Below, piece after piece: positions 11,486 to 23,998 of a DNA stretch of 64,000 bases; the stretch's first letter is position 1, and each line of letters opens with the position of its first letter. Under the pieces are notes generated by a model. That model had not been told where the DNA came from and did no database searches. It saw only the letters and a program-made list of their open reading frames with translations. A program made the position numbers and the translations under genes. The DNA comes from Hymenopellis radicata. Lineage: Eukaryota > Basidiomycota > Agaricomycetes > Agaricales > Physalacriaceae. Location of the stretch: the NCBI GenBank assembly GCA_015501595.1, contig JADNRX010000011.1, positions 359,188-423,187 of the forward strand, given 5' to 3'.

Positions 11486-11906
11486 GGAGTGTGCTGGAGC
11501 TAACACTGCAAAATAGATAGGTAAATAGCAAGGAGGTTTCCTTGTATGATAATGATAGAGAATTTATCCCAATGGACAGAGTTATGCCCAAGGGATGCTG
11601 GTGGGAGTGAAGAAGCAAGCGGGTGACAGGCGGCTGAACTCGTCAGGCTCGAACCGGTCTGGAAAAAGAGAAGTGGGCCTCGTGGCCTGAGCTTGCCACG
11701 TGGAGATATAGGACTGAAATGGTAAGACCGTCACGTGCTCGTGTCATCAAAGCGACGCGAATCGCAATTGTCACGCCACAAGTTTAAGAGTAGAGAACAG
11801 GGCTACTGCTAATGAATCTTTCCATCAAACACTCTAAGAAAACACAAAAGTTCAAGTCCGTAATGTCCGTGCACTGTGAGTGCATCGTGCTACCAAAATT
11901 CCTTCA
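11486..11906. other. Intergenic, giant gene promoter side
   Basis: About 420 bp between the start of the giant gene (minus) and the stop of the Kre9/Knh1-like gene (minus). I see pyrimidine-rich stretches but no clear TATA box, RNA gene or repeat. Confidence 0.4.
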
Positions 11907-12768
11907 TCAGAAGAGAGCCGCAACAACAATGCCAGCAACGCCCGCGAAGCCGGCGTACGGAAGGGCGGTCACAGGGAGAGCAGCATTGTCGGAGCTTGAG
12001 CTCGACAAGGCAGAGGAGGTCGAGCTAGACCCTGTGGAAGTTGAATCGCTGCTGCTGTCCGAGTCACTAGAAGAATTTGTTCGTCAGTTATTCGGAAATG
12101 GTCATTGAACATACGCAGTAGCCGTAGATGACGAGTCGGTAGTACCGTAGGAGGCGCTGACACCAGTGGAGCTGCTCACACAGCTACGAACGCTTCGTCA
12201 GTCAAGAAACAAGGAGTTACCAGCGTAACTAACCTAGAGTCGGAACCCGATTGTATAGTTACGGCATCAGAGTACGCGATGGTACCTGTGCTGTCCTTTG
12301 CACGCAGAGTGCTTAGAGAAAATGAAGTCACTACAGAGAATATGATAAATGTGTGGAGCCTTACATCGAAGTACCAGAAATAATGTCGACAGTCCAAGTC
12401 AAAGACGTCGCAGAGGTAGTGTCAAAGGATTTAAGCTAGCAATATGTGAGGAAACGTGAGGCAAGGAGAGAAGACAGGTAACGACTAACAGGATCTTCGT
12501 CAGTCGTACTGCCAGGCAGTATAGCAATGTAGTAGGGAGCGGTTCCGTTCGACCACTCGAGAAGCTGAGGTTCTGTGTAAGATGTCAGATAGTCTTTAGA
12601 GGCTGGAGGTCGATGTACTACGGACCACACTCGGTAACACCAGATCTAGAGAATGGTTTATTAATGTCCACAGTTTTTCTCCGAAGCGACGACGTACGGC
12701 GTGTTGATGGTAAGTGCGTGAAGTCCGGGGAGCAGACAAAGAGCGGTACTGATGGCGAAGAACTTCAT
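11907..12768 (-). CDS. Secreted GPI-anchored Kre9/Knh1-like cell-wall protein
   Basis: Small wall or plasma-membrane protein of the Ser/Thr-rich Kre9/Knh1 N-terminal domain type. The start MKFFAISTALCLLPGLHA is a signal peptide, followed by L-T-I-N-T-P and a domain with E-P-Q-L-L-E-W-S-N-G-T-A-P-Y-Y and L-T-W-T-V-D-I-I-S-G-T-S. A Ser/Asp/Thr-rich stalk leads to a hydrophobic tail (G-F-A-G-V-A-G-I-V-V-A-A-L-F) typical of GPI attachment. Seven exons close perfectly to 183 residues: 12698-12768, 12626-12645, 12490-12572, 12365-12435, 12234-12311, 12115-12183 and 11907-12066. The second exon is only 20 nt and its donor is GTCCGT, which is unusual; it restores the family pattern V-T-E-C-E-P. A role in beta-glucan wall assembly is family-based inference. 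Confidence 0.8.
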
Positions 12769-13556
12769 GGCAAGGAACGAAGAAGTTGAACAAAGTAGGA
12801 AGTTGATAGGTGACGAGGAAAGAGAGAGTTTATGTTATAGAAGAAATAGAGGCAGTTGCTGCGTGAGGCCCTTTAAATACGGTCGATGGGAACTTGCGCG
12901 CAGCAATATTCCAGATAACCCTCCGACGAAGCGCATACTCCCGCAGTCAGTCGATCCCACTGGATTTGAATGGGGACGTAAAATCATGATGCGACGCAAA
13001 GAAATGCATTGTTTTCAAGTGTCCAACATGTAGCCGCGGTCGCTACTGTTCTAGTCGTGGAAGGTTGTCGGATGAGAAACTAGTTCGACCGTGAGCAGAC
13101 GCCACATTCGCACTGTAGTCCGGCGGCCGTCGTAAGAATTGTCCATGACAACGATAATATACGGTCCGTGCGTCCTCAGACAATTCAAAAGTCAAGGCCG
13201 GTTGCGACGCCGTTTCTCTGTTGTATCTGATCAATGCTCGTTAAGCTGCGAGTCACGCAGTATCGCGTTTGGGTTTCGCGCAGCTCATTAGGTAGCACTC
13301 TGAGTGTTGCCATTCTTCAGGGTGCAGGCTGGTACACAGTCGATACACGAATTGCCGAAACGTGAGGGAGTGAAGGAAGAAATGATGTGACGTGAGCATG
13401 GCCATTCTTCCAAGTTCCAATCATCCGCACTGAGACTCTGGCCAACTTCTCGAGAGCCATATCATAGGATTCTTATAAAAGCGGCGTAAAATAAAGATTG
13501 GCCTTGGGTATGTCACTTTTTATTGACTACGCTCTTCCTCACTCTGCACCAGAATA
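12769..13556. other. Intergenic, divergent promoters
   Basis: About 790 bp between the Kre9/Knh1-like gene (minus) and PRMT5 (plus), which are transcribed away from each other. I see no gene, RNA or repeat. A TATAAAA-like stretch at about 13475-13482 (cttataaaagcgg) lies 75-80 bp before the PRMT5 start and may be its core promoter. Confidence 0.45.
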
Positions 13557-15745
13557 ATGTCCATTTCCCTTCTACCCGCATCGCATACTTCTCTTCCCGC
13601 GGAATCCGCGTACGACTCTCTGTGTCTGCAGCTTACCACCGAAAAATGGCAGACTCGATGGAGGGCGATGTGCATTGGCTCGGGATCACCGAAGATAGGC
13701 GGGTCGGACACGGAGGCAGCTGCAGAACGATGGCGAGCGTCGCCGGTATACGATGCTGATGAAGTGAATGACATGGATAATGTCCCCGACAACACCACCT
13801 TGCTCGTTTCGCCGTGGATGGAACTCGACGCCTCCGATCCCTGGGTCCGACATGACATGGGCATCGCGCTCCGTCAAGAACTCGCGTTTGCCGCCTACCT
13901 TTCACTTCACATCGCCGTATTGCCAGCACCGCAACCATCTAATCGCGCACATGCTCCAGCTTTTGCGCGCTCATTGCACGCTGCACTTTCTGCATCCGCT
14001 ACTTTGCAACTGGCTGTCCGAATACCGATTTACCATCCCGGGAATGACTTTCACCAACCATGGCAGACATGGGACCTCTTGCGAACCATGTGTGAATACC
14101 ACCCCCGCCTTTCCGTCGCGCTCGACCTCGCACCTCTATTACCTCCAACTCTCCCCTCATGCATCGAAGCCTGGCAGGCCGAGCCCATTTCACACGTGTT
14201 CTTACCTGCGTCCTCATTCATCTCGAATGCCAAAGGTTATCCGGTGTTACCAAAGTCCACTCAAGGACTGGTGCGTAACTTGATAGCCCACCAGCCATCC
14301 CTTAATTTCATTCTGTCCGGCACTGAAGCTTCACTCCATCCCAAAGGTGGTCCAGACGCGTATCCACAGTACATTCACCATCTGCAGCGCACCACGGGAG
14401 CGAAAGAAGGCAGCATGGAATATTGGGCTAGGGATATGGCGATTTTCTGCAAGCGCCTCTACAACCTCTCATGGATAATCTACAGAACGCGACATATGAA
14501 ACGTTCGAACAGGACCCGGTGAAGTACGCGCACTACGAAGAAGCTATATATCGTGCTCTTGTGGATCGGCAGGACCAAGAACGTATTGTCATATGCGTCG
14601 CTGGCGCGGGAAGAGGTCCTTTGGTAAAACGCGCCCTCGCAGCCCTCGGCCGCTCGAAGACTTTGAATGCAAAAGTATACGCTGTCGAGAAGAACGCGAA
14701 TGCTTGGATAGGGCTCCAGCGGACGTTTGCGCGCGAGGACCGAGTCGAGTTGTTGTTTGGTGATATGCGCACCGTCCAGATCCCAGAGCTAGTCGACATG
14801 GTCGTCAGCGAGCTTTTGGGAAGTTTCGGCGACAATGAACTTAGTCCAGAATGCTTAGATGGAATAGAAACTTCTCTAAAGCGTACGTTTCCTTATTGCG
14901 GCATCTATCCGGTACTCATTAAAAAGCATAGCCGACGGGATCAGCATCCCATCCTCGTACACAGCCCACCTGACACCTCTGTCCAGCTCCAAGCTATGGC
15001 AGGAAGCGCGCTCGAAAGGTGGTAGAGGCGAGGAGCCCTACGTCGTCATGTTCCAATCTGTACGCAGACTCAGCGGGGATGTCCGAGAGTGCTGGGAGTT
15101 CGCTCATCCTCGAGCGAGCACGCTAGGCTGTGACAATGGTCATAATGTCCGGAGTGCAGAGATGGTCTTCGACATTCCTGAAGCCGGTGTATTACAGTAG
15201 GACTCATCACAGTACTCGTGACGCTAATGCCGAAATGCTCTTCTAGTGGATTTGCAGGATACTTCGAGGCGGTCCTTTATGGCACAGTCGGTTTAAGTAT
15301 CCATCCGGAAAGAAAAGAGAAAATCAGCAGGGACATGTTGAGCTGGTTTCCTATATACTTCCCCATCCGCGTAAGTTGCTCATTGTTGAATCATAGTGTA
15401 TATATTGATGCCAATTAGGAACCTCTGTACCTTCCCGGTGGATCCGAGTTGCGTGTCTCGATGTGGCGCCTCACAGACGGCAAAAAAGTCTGGTACGAAT
15501 GGTCGGGAGAAGCCTTCCTGGATGTGGGCAGTACCGGTAAGGTCAACTCGCCTCATTCTGCCAACCTACTAGTTCCAGCGTCCCCTACGACATACGCGCC
15601 ATCGTCGCCACTTGTTGATGCTGTGGAGTTGAAGTTTGCCATGGATAACGGCGGTCCTCATCCAACACATTTCAATGGCAAGGTCAAAATCGGCCATACT
15701 GGTCTGCACAATCCGAGTGGTAGAAGTAGTTGGATTGGACTGTAA
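13557..15745 (+). CDS. Protein arginine N-methyltransferase PRMT5/Skb1/Hsl7
   Basis: Type II methyltransferase making symmetric dimethylarginine on histones and Sm proteins, in nucleus and cytoplasm. The N-terminal TIM-barrel half is followed by the catalytic half: [17 protein letters not shown] with the Phe that marks symmetric methylation, the SAM loop G-A-G-R-G-P-L-V, and the double-Glu loop [16 protein letters not shown]. The barrel [11 protein letters not shown] ends in H-N-P-S-G-R-S-x-W-I-G-L, the conserved C-terminus. Introns are 14883-14931, 15197-15246 and 15371-15418. One base appears missing in the GGG run at 14431-14433: upstream frame ends S-M-E-Y-W-A-R and the next frame continues [17 protein letters not shown] without a gap. 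With that base counted the protein is 680 residues. Convergent with the MFS gene. Confidence 0.9.
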
Positions 15746-15906
15746 CTACTTATAACTTCTGCAGCGTATACAGTCTTGTATTCGGATACAGTATCGTATA
15801 AGGCCCTGGCATTCGACGTGGGTATTTTATATGCGTAACGGTATTCTATGGCTACATGACTATTCTTCTATAACCTCGTGCATTTCACGAAATTTGGGCC
15901 GACACT

Positions 15907-17781
15907 CTAGAATCGCCCTCTAAGTTTTCCCAAGACAAGGTGCCGAGTTACCAACATCAATATCACTGAAAGCATGATCATACTCCCTACGCCATTCCGT
16001 AAGTGTTGATATGGTCGAGATACAAGGACACTTACCTGCGTAATAGCCTACTGCATTGAAGCCGCCCGTTGAGCTATTGATGGCTCCTGATATTGGCGGA
16101 CCCGCCAATGCACCTACAGCTGCAATGGACATGCACATTCCGGTCCTCCGACCGATATCAGCGATCTCTCCAAGTTCGAACAACGGTATTAAGAACGAGG
16201 AGATGTAAGCTCCAGAAGCGAAACTAACAGCCCCATCAGTTAGGCTAGGAAGAAAGCTCAAAGGCGAACATACCCATAAATGACAGCTACAACTATCATC
16301 GATGCCTGCGAATGCGCGAAGGGCCACGCATATGTTAAGACGCCGGAAACCACTGTCATTGGCGCAATGTAATTAACAGCGCCTGCATATCTAAATCAGA
16401 CAGAGGTCAACGTTGATAAACCAGGCGTACCAACTCTATCCACCGCGAATCCGGTGACTATACGGCCAAACCCGAACTGAGATTAGCGATTGAAACCAGG
16501 TAGAACGAGAAGTTCGGCGAGATCCCGTAAAATTGGGAACTGACGTCGATGTAAGTCAGAACTGGGTGATGATTAGGCGGAGTGATACAGAATAACGAAC
16601 AGAAACCAACCGGTGTAAAGACCGAGAAAAGCAACGAATGAACCGAAACAATAGACCGAGTACGGTGCTTGCTTGAAGGCAGCGAGATTAAGAAGACCAC
16701 CTTTAACGTGCTTCGGAGGCAACCGACGTTGCAATGTCAGGTTCGAGATCGCACAGCTGAATACGAGCATGAAACCAATGATGCGCATGGTCCACTTGAA
16801 GCTGAGAGACTTTAACAAAACAACTCTTTCTTTGAAAAGGAACGTACTGACCCCACTAACGGAATGAGCTTTGATGCCGCGATTGGAAAAATTGTCCCGC
16901 CGATTGAAGACCCACACGCTGTGAGGCCGAGAGCAATGCCTCTTCTGCGTTTAAACCAGTGCCCGATGATGCCCATCGTAGGTCCGAACATCATACCACA
17001 GGCAATCTAAACCTGGTCAGTAAAGAGGAGAATTAGCTGAGGGAGAAACGGACCCCAATCGCAAAGCCCTGACAGAGAAGGAACTGCCAGTACTCTTTAC
17101 ACTCTGCTACCAGGAATGTCGCGGCTACGAGAACAATACTGGCAATAAAATATGGCAGCTTGAAGTATCCCAGATCGAAGAGACGTCCGGTCAAAAGACC
17201 TGGTAGAAGGATCAGGGAGTACTATTACTCAACTATAAGCCTGGATCTTGTAGATAGGACAAAGAGAGACTACCTGAACGGAGCCTATCCATGAACTGCA
17301 AGGCTAATTCAGTAACACGATGAAAGCCAGATGCATATTCCTACATTTTGGAAGGATCGGAATCTGACAATATTGTGGCTTGGTAATAAGACTGGAAAGC
17401 CTGTATAGACCGCTTTAATAACTAGGTCGTTGTACGCGAACGTGGCAGACATACACCCCAAGCGTTAACATAGCCGAATCTACGCAGATGTCAGCAACGG
17501 GTGGAGTCATTGAAACAGCAGACCACAAACGTTGAGAATGTACTGGCCATAGTCTGGAAACACGGTATGCATATCAGTATGAGCGTGTATGTACAAAGGC
17601 AACATACCCCAGCAACTACTAGCCATGCCCGTAGACCACCATCAGGAAAGTCAGAGTCGAATGCATCTTGAGTATCGTTTCCTTTCACGGCCTCCTTGCC
17701 CTTCAGTCCTGGAGCGCTCGTGTCTATCGTTTTGTCGTCGATAGAATCGGCCCTCGGGCGACGGATGGACTCGTCCGCCAT
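15907..17781 (-). CDS. MFS transporter, monocarboxylate (MCT/SLC16-like) type
   Basis: Twelve-helix plasma-membrane carrier of the fungal monocarboxylate-permease-like group. The hydrophilic N-terminus (M-A-D-E-S-I-R-R) leads to F-P-D-G-G-L-R-A-W-L-V-V-A-G, the typical entry to helix 1. Downstream, G-x-W-F-K-R-R-R-G-I-A-L-G-L-T-A-C-G-S-S-I-G-G is the conserved loop into helix 5, and A-D-I-G-R-R-T-G-M lies in the C-terminal half. The last exon ends V-T-R-H-L-V-L-G-K-L-R-G-R-F. I chose ATG 17781 because the apparent upstream extension begins with TTG. At least seven short introns interrupt it. Convergent with PRMT5 (161 bp between stops). Substrate cannot be read from sequence; these proteins often do not carry monocarboxylates. 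Confidence 0.82.
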
Positions 17782-18620
17782 AGCACGTCGTGGTAGCAAA
17801 GAGAGTCTCGTCCCATACGCATCAACTTTCGTGCTTAAGTATTTGAGACGGGCTCAGGACGGCCTCCGCGAACCTTCGCGATTACAAATCTGAAACTGAT
17901 CATCGATCAAGCATCATTCCGACATAAATAGAGCGTGGAAGAAAGTTGCGCCAGGTTCCCCCAGACTCCAGAGATCCTTTCCTCATGAACAAAGACTTGA
18001 CCTTTGAGGGGATTGTCATTAACGAAAGTCAATCTCGCCAACGTTGTTACCAAGGCTGATCCAAATTGAACGACAGACAGTTCTTCTAGTCAGGCACTTG
18101 GTGACGGTACCACTATAAGCCTATCAACTTTACCGCGGACAATATTATCAAGCGCGTTGTTTGATGGCGTCTTGTCCTCTCCTTTTGGATGAACGGACGG
18201 ACGACCCGACGACAGCGCTCTTGCGCGACGGTGCCGCCATTCTCAGTTGAAACTTGAGAGGTAACCGCAGACTTTAGATGGACAAAGAGCGTGGAGCTCG
18301 GACGCTTATAGTTCTGCTTCACAAGCTCCGAAGCCATCTTCGTTGCAAGAACTCCGTTTCACCGCAACCCCTCCGCTTTACCGCCATAGCTAGAATCCGT
18401 GAGTCGGACTGGCCCTCACCGCGGCTGAGACCTGAGCGATAGAGTCTCGCGACTACTAGTACTACGTACTCAAGTAGCGACTACCTCTTTATGTGATACC
18501 CACAGCGTCCCGACTCCCGAGTCGCGAGTCGCGACGCGCCGCCCGTCACGTGACCTCATCTGTTTCCTGTCGGTCCGAAATCCCGAGAATTTGACTTGCT
18601 TTCGTCTTCACCTCACAGCC
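17782..18620. other. Divergent intergenic region, MFS / WSS1
   Basis: 840 bp between two divergently transcribed genes. It contains GC-rich near-palindromic DNA around 18505-18545 (repeats of gagtcgcga) but no supported gene or RNA. Confidence 0.4.
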
Positions 18621-20369
18621 ATGGTCCATGTTCGTCTGAACGAGAAAGAATCAAACCCAAATGCGCACATCAACTTTATCACACCACTCCCAGCGGACGA
18701 CGAAGATGACGCCCGTCAACTTCTCCGCGCTTTTGCCGCGCAAGTTCGCCCAATAATGAAGCAGCATGGATTCGTCATTAACAGTTTTGAAGAGGCAAGG
18801 ATGCCCTCTGGTATTTTTCCTTATCATAACACTGTCACAGTACGAACATAACAGCGTTTTCGCCGGTCGCAACTGGAACAACGGAGAAACGGTCGGTGTG
18901 TCTCAAGCATGTTGCCAGCCTTTTCCCTCGAGCCCTCAATCGTATCCTCAAAGAGCTTGTCCTAAGACGCCCAGGTGGTTCGTTTCTACCATCTCACTGG
19001 CTAATGAGCGTTCTTTGTCACGAGGTTGAATCGGCTCCTGCTGCTGCGTGCGATGTGCTCATTACTGCTTTAGTTGGCCCATATCAGTGTACGTTCACGT
19101 CCTTCAAGCCTGAATTAGTCTATCAACGCGTGTTACACATCAGCATATGAACCATGGACCCGACTTCCAGGCTCTTTGGAAACAACTGAGACTAGAGGTT
19201 CGTCAATTACAGGACAAGGGTTATTATGGGGATGGTGCGTATCGTCTATTACCATTGCCACACAAGAGATGGATGTGTCGTTAGGATATTGGTCCTCTGG
19301 GAAACGCCTTGTCGATTCTGCCAAAATATCGGGCGATGGCGTCGAGACAGGCGAACTGCCGGAATATATGGTAATATTTGTTGTTTGTTAACTCTCTTGT
19401 ACTCATCCTAACTCTAGTGTGGTGGTGCACAAACACGATCTCGACCAAGTAGGTCACGACGGCGCGGTCTCAAGAGGCGCCCACAAGAGACAGTAGCCTC
19501 CAATAAGACTGGAAGACAAACTGCAAAGAAACGGAAAGCCGGCGGTCGTGTCACCTCGAAGTATGCATTTGAAGGACAAGGTGTGTCACTGCAAGACGCA
19601 GGGAGTAGTCAAGGAACTGGGTTCGGCAAGCAAGCGGGAAGGTATATTTCCAACCAAACGTCCAGCTGTATTCTAAATTTGAGCAGCAAACGCGCTCGCG
19701 AGAAAGGGCGTTAGCCGCAGAAAAACGCCTCCGATTACTGCAGGGTTCGTCCAGTGGTAAATGTCGCTTGTCAAATCTGACTCCCAGCGTCTCACTATTT
19801 TGTCTTTATAGTTGAACGCGCACCTGTTGAGGAGGACAATTCCTCGGAAGGCGAGGACGAAACAGAAAACGACGCTGACAGGAAAAATACGCTGTCTCAG
19901 ACTGACCAAGCTCAGGACCTTGACGAGTTGAGATTTTCCTGGAACGACTTCAAGAATGATTTCGTCTTCACTGGCAATGGTCGCGCTGAGGTCATCGATA
20001 TCTCTACGGATGAGGAAGATGTTCCTCCACCAACGATCAAGGGTAAAGACAAAGAGAAACGTGCGTTATCAGTCAGAAAGTTGCAACAACGAATTGACTG
20101 TTGATTCACAGGCAACCTTGTGGAATCTGAAGTTTATATACGCAAGAAGGAAGCTCTGGGGATGGCTTCTGGATCTTCCAAAAATCGACTAAAGGAAGCC
20201 CCCAAAGATGGTCACTTCCAGCCGGATGAGTGGGACTGTAAAGTTTGCACTTTGTGAGTAGTCCTATCTAATCATGCAAGTATACACCGACCTTCTTTGT
20301 TGTAGACTTAATAAACCAGGACATCTCGCATGTGGCGCTTGTGGGACACCTAGAAACGCACATTCTTAA
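18621..20369 (+). CDS. WSS1-type DNA-protein crosslink metalloprotease (WLM domain)
   Basis: Nuclear protease that removes proteins crosslinked to DNA and acts on SUMO-marked substrates. Order: WLM domain with Y-E-H-N-S-V-F-A-G-R-N-W-N-N-G-E, active site H-E-L-A-H-I-S-H-M-N-H-G-P (HExxH plus third His), and G-Y-W-S-S-G-K-R; then a basic linker; V-I-D-I-S-T-D-E-E-D, a SUMO-interacting motif; and a C-terminal RanBP2 zinc finger W-D-C-K-V-C-T-L..C-G-A-C-G-T-P. Early exons are 18621-18794, 18841-18895, 18954-19024, 19074-19088, 19144-19234, 19285-19370 and 19418-19641, and phases agree through codon 164. The first intron is GC-AG. The 15-nt fourth exon carries L-A-H-I-S of the active site. One base seems missing at 19703-19708, within S-K-R-A-R-E-K-R-A-L-A-A-E. 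Ends in T-P-R-N-A-H-S. Confidence 0.88.
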
Positions 20370-20857
20370 CTTTTACGGTATGCCATTTCAGAGTGCGTAC
20401 ATGTCACTGTGCAGGTTCCTCTTGACAGTGAACATAGGTCATGACAGTCATCTCTTGCTATGCTTCGTCGTCGTCGTCGTCGTGGTACCTAATGGCTAGA
20501 ATGCGATACGAAGCGAGGGGTCACTGTACAAGCGAATATTCAAGCTATCTAGCATTGTATCATTTGTATCAATATATTGTAGGCAGTGTCATGATTGATG
20601 GCATTGAATCCAGCTCGACAGCGAGCGATTTGTGTAACGAATGCGAGTATATAAAACCCGAATTTGTGCTCGGTTCGGTACTTGTAGCCACGCGAACATG
20701 ACGTCGAAAAAAATAGAATTGCAGCTGTCCGTGCTAAAAGCGCTTTACATCACATCACATTACTTCAATCGCGAACAATTCTTTGGGGATCCAGGCCTGG
20801 CCGACCCAACGTTGACGGATACCACAGTCTACGAGTGAACTGCACTACGTCGTCACG
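20370..20857. other. Intergenic between WSS1 and PFK
   Basis: About 490 bp with a short (CGT)n tract near 20467-20485. It probably holds the WSS1 3' end and the PFK promoter. No RNA gene or repeat family seen. Confidence 0.4.
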
Positions 20858-23808
20858 ATGAAGATCGCCATATTGACTTCTGGGGGCGACAGCGCTGGCA
20901 TGAATGCTGTTGTCCGCGCAACTGTCAAGGCTGGCATATTAAAGTGCGTGTACACCTTGCAGGACCGAGAGATCAACTGATATTGGTATCTCGACTCGCA
21001 GAGGATGTGAAACCTGGGTTGTCCGAGAAGGTTATGAGGGCCTAGTCCGTGGAAACACTGGTGATCAGCCCAAGCCCACCTCGGATACGCCACAGGTAGC
21101 GGAAGGCGTTGACACGAGTCTCATCGACAATTTACGCTTTGGAGACGGGGATCTACTCAAAAATGGTCTGGGAGACTACTCCGGCTCACAGGGAAGGTCG
21201 CTCAAAGGCAGATATATTGTTCGCGTCGGATGGGATGACGTTCGGGCGTGGGTTGGAGAGGTGCGTTCAGCTTTCCATTATTCGCTGGCAGGCATATGTG
21301 GCTGACCTTGAATCGTAGGGCGGAACGCTCATTGGATCTGCGCGATCCGCCACGTTCAGGACGCATGAAGGACGTTTAGCTGCTGCTCATAACATGATCA
21401 AAGAGGGCATTGACGCTCTTGTCGTTTGTGGAGGCGATGGTTCTCTTACTGGTGCGGACGTTTTCAGAGCAGAATGGCCTGGCCTTGTTACGGAATTAAA
21501 GAACCTGTGTACGTCCATCGCGCCCTGTAAAGGTCTTCGCTGATCCCTGAATAGCCAAGATTAACGAAACACAGGCGACAACTTACGCGCATCTCAAGAT
21601 TGTTGGCCTCGTAGGCTCCATCGACAACGATATGTCAATGACTGATCTTACTATTGGAGCGCCCACCGCGCTTCACCGGATTTGTGAAGCCATCGACAAC
21701 ATCAACTCCACTGCGTTCAGTCATTCTAGGGCTTTTGTTCTAGAAGTTATGGGAAGGCATTGTGGTTGGCTAGCACTCCTCGCAGGTATAAGGTGCGGAG
21801 CCGGTAGCGTAAACGCCACGTCGAGACTAATACGCGCTGTAGTGGAGGCGCTGACTTCATCTTTATTCCCGAAAGACCACCCAACGCAGATCCATGGGAG
21901 GATGAAATGTGTGATCAAATTCGCCGCGTAAGAACCTCTTCCTTTTTCTATCGACGGCGTTGCTGACTCCGCGTCAAGCACCGTGAAGTCGGTAAAAGGA
22001 CCACCATAGTTATCGTTGCTGAAGGGGCGCATGACAAGGCTCTCAACCCTATTCGCGCCGAGTACGTTAAAGACGTTCTGACTGACCGGCTGGGATTGGA
22101 CACAAGAGTGACCACCTTGGGTCATACCCAACGCGGCGGAAAGCCTTGCGCCTTCGATCGCATCCTTGTAATGTGGTGTTTCCGTGCAAAGTCTCCTTAT
22201 GCTGATATTTGTATTAGCCTACTCTTCAAGGTCTGGAAGCCGTGGAGGCACTACTCGAGGCAACACCTGAGACACCATCATACATGATCGGTCTTCAGGA
22301 GAATAAAATCACTCGCGTACCTCTTATGGATGCTGTCGCTATGACCAAGGCCGTATCGAAAGCTATTGAGGAGAAGGATTTTGACAAGGCGATGTCTCTT
22401 CGTGATCCCGAATTCCGAGAGAGTTTAGCCGGATTCACTGCTACATCTACGTTGTATCAAGAAAAAGTCTTGCCTCCAGCACAAGTGAGTGAACCTCTAC
22501 ATGTTTGAACTGTGCTCTGTTCTCATATGTTGTTTAGAGAATGCGTGTAGCCATCATGCAGTAAGCCTTGACGTGCCATTCTACTTTACCTGCCTTTACG
22601 ATCATTCACAGTATAGGCGCACCGGCTGGTGGCATGAACGCTGCCACGCGTGCGGCGGCTAGATTCTGTTTTCGCCAAGGACATACTCCTTTCGCTATTC
22701 ACAACGGTTTCCGTGGTCTCTTGGAAGACAATATTGACGAACTTTCATGGCTCGGCGTTGACACTTGGATGGCTCGGGGAGGGTCTGAACTTGGAACCAA
22801 CCGTGCTCTGCCTTCCATTGATCTTGGAGCTGTGGCGGCGAAGTTCCAGGAGTATTCCTTCCACGGACTTCTCATGATTGGAGGGTTTGAGGCGTTCAGT
22901 GCGCTCCTCGTACTGGAAGAAGGTCGCAAACACTATCCCGCCTTCCACATTCCTATGGTCCACCTGCCTGCGACGATTAGCAACAACGTTCCAATGACCG
23001 AATACAGCTTGGGGAGCGACACAAGTCTGAACGCTCTAGTAGATGCGTGCGATGCTATCAAACAAAGCGCGAGCGCGAGCAGGAACAGGGTCTTCGTTGT
23101 TGAAACACAAGGAGGAAAGTGTGGTTACATTGCTGCCATGGGTGCTTTAGCAGTGAGTGTTTCGTGATTGCTATAGCACGTTTGTTCTGATGAATGGGCA
23201 AAGGCTGGAGCCAGTTTGGTATATACTCCTGAGCACGGCATCACATTGGATACTTTGCGAAGAGACGTCAGGTACATGAAAGCCCGTTACAACCTTGACT
23301 CAAAGGGTAAAAGTGAAGGTCGCCTGGTCATCAAGTATGTGGCGTTATGTTTTCTTTCACGAGACTGAATTCCGCTACAAGGAACGAAGCTGCGTCCGGA
23401 GTCTACACAGCGGACGTGATAACCAAGATTCTCAAAGAGGAAGGTGGTGACCTCTTTGATTCTCGATCTGCATCGCTCGGCCATACACTCCAAGGTGGAA
23501 TTCCTTCACCTATGGATCGTGCTCGCGCCGTTCGTTTGTCTTTGAAGTGTATGTCGTTCATCGAAAAGGAACACCAAAAACTGTTGGGCCAGCACCCTAA
23601 GACGAGGCACGCGAGTCCAGATTCCGCTGCTGTGATTGTCATACAATCGAGCTCGATTAAATGGGTTCCCGTGCAGGAGATGGTGCAACATGCAGATATG
23701 AAGAATCGTCGCGGACTTGCTCCTTGGTGGATCGGCATCAAGAATTTGGTAGAGGAGCTGGCTGGGCGGCCTCAACTCGTGAAGCTGCACGAGGGAGACC
23801 TTCTTTGA
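20858..23808 (+). CDS. ATP-dependent 6-phosphofructokinase (eukaryotic tandem type)
   Basis: Glycolytic enzyme, fructose 6-phosphate to fructose 1,6-bisphosphate, cytosolic. It has the duplicated eukaryotic architecture. The N-half starts [20 protein letters not shown] and includes C-G-G-D-G-S-L-T, catalytic [11 protein letters not shown] and [10 protein letters not shown], with T-L-G-H-T-Q-R-G-G. The C-half (from about 22550) has [12 protein letters not shown], the diverged T-I-S-N-N-V-P regulatory counterpart, E-T-Q-G-G-K-C-G-Y and S-L-G-H-T-L-Q-G-G, ending in L-H-E-G-D-L-L. The protein lacks the long N-terminal extension of yeast Pfk1/2. About ten short introns; one is 21800-21851 (gtgcgg...gctgtag). 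All checked joins keep frame. Confidence 0.92.
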
Positions 23809-23998
23809 GGTACAGGATTGTCGAAACGTAGAAACTAGACTGTAACGTGTACAACGTATGTAGATTAGCTCAATAATTGACAACGCGCGTTGTCAACGTG
23901 TAGAGCACGTGTCAGGTATTTGTACCTATTGGTCATACCGGGGACCGGGGTCGTTGATCTCTTGCTCTGGACTACCACCTCCTTAAGCACATCCCATC

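Noticed and set aside
11486..11506. Start of the giant gene at 11506, and of the MFS gene at 17799
   Set aside because: These codons are GTG and TTG in the sequence; the first true ATGs are 11485 and 17781.
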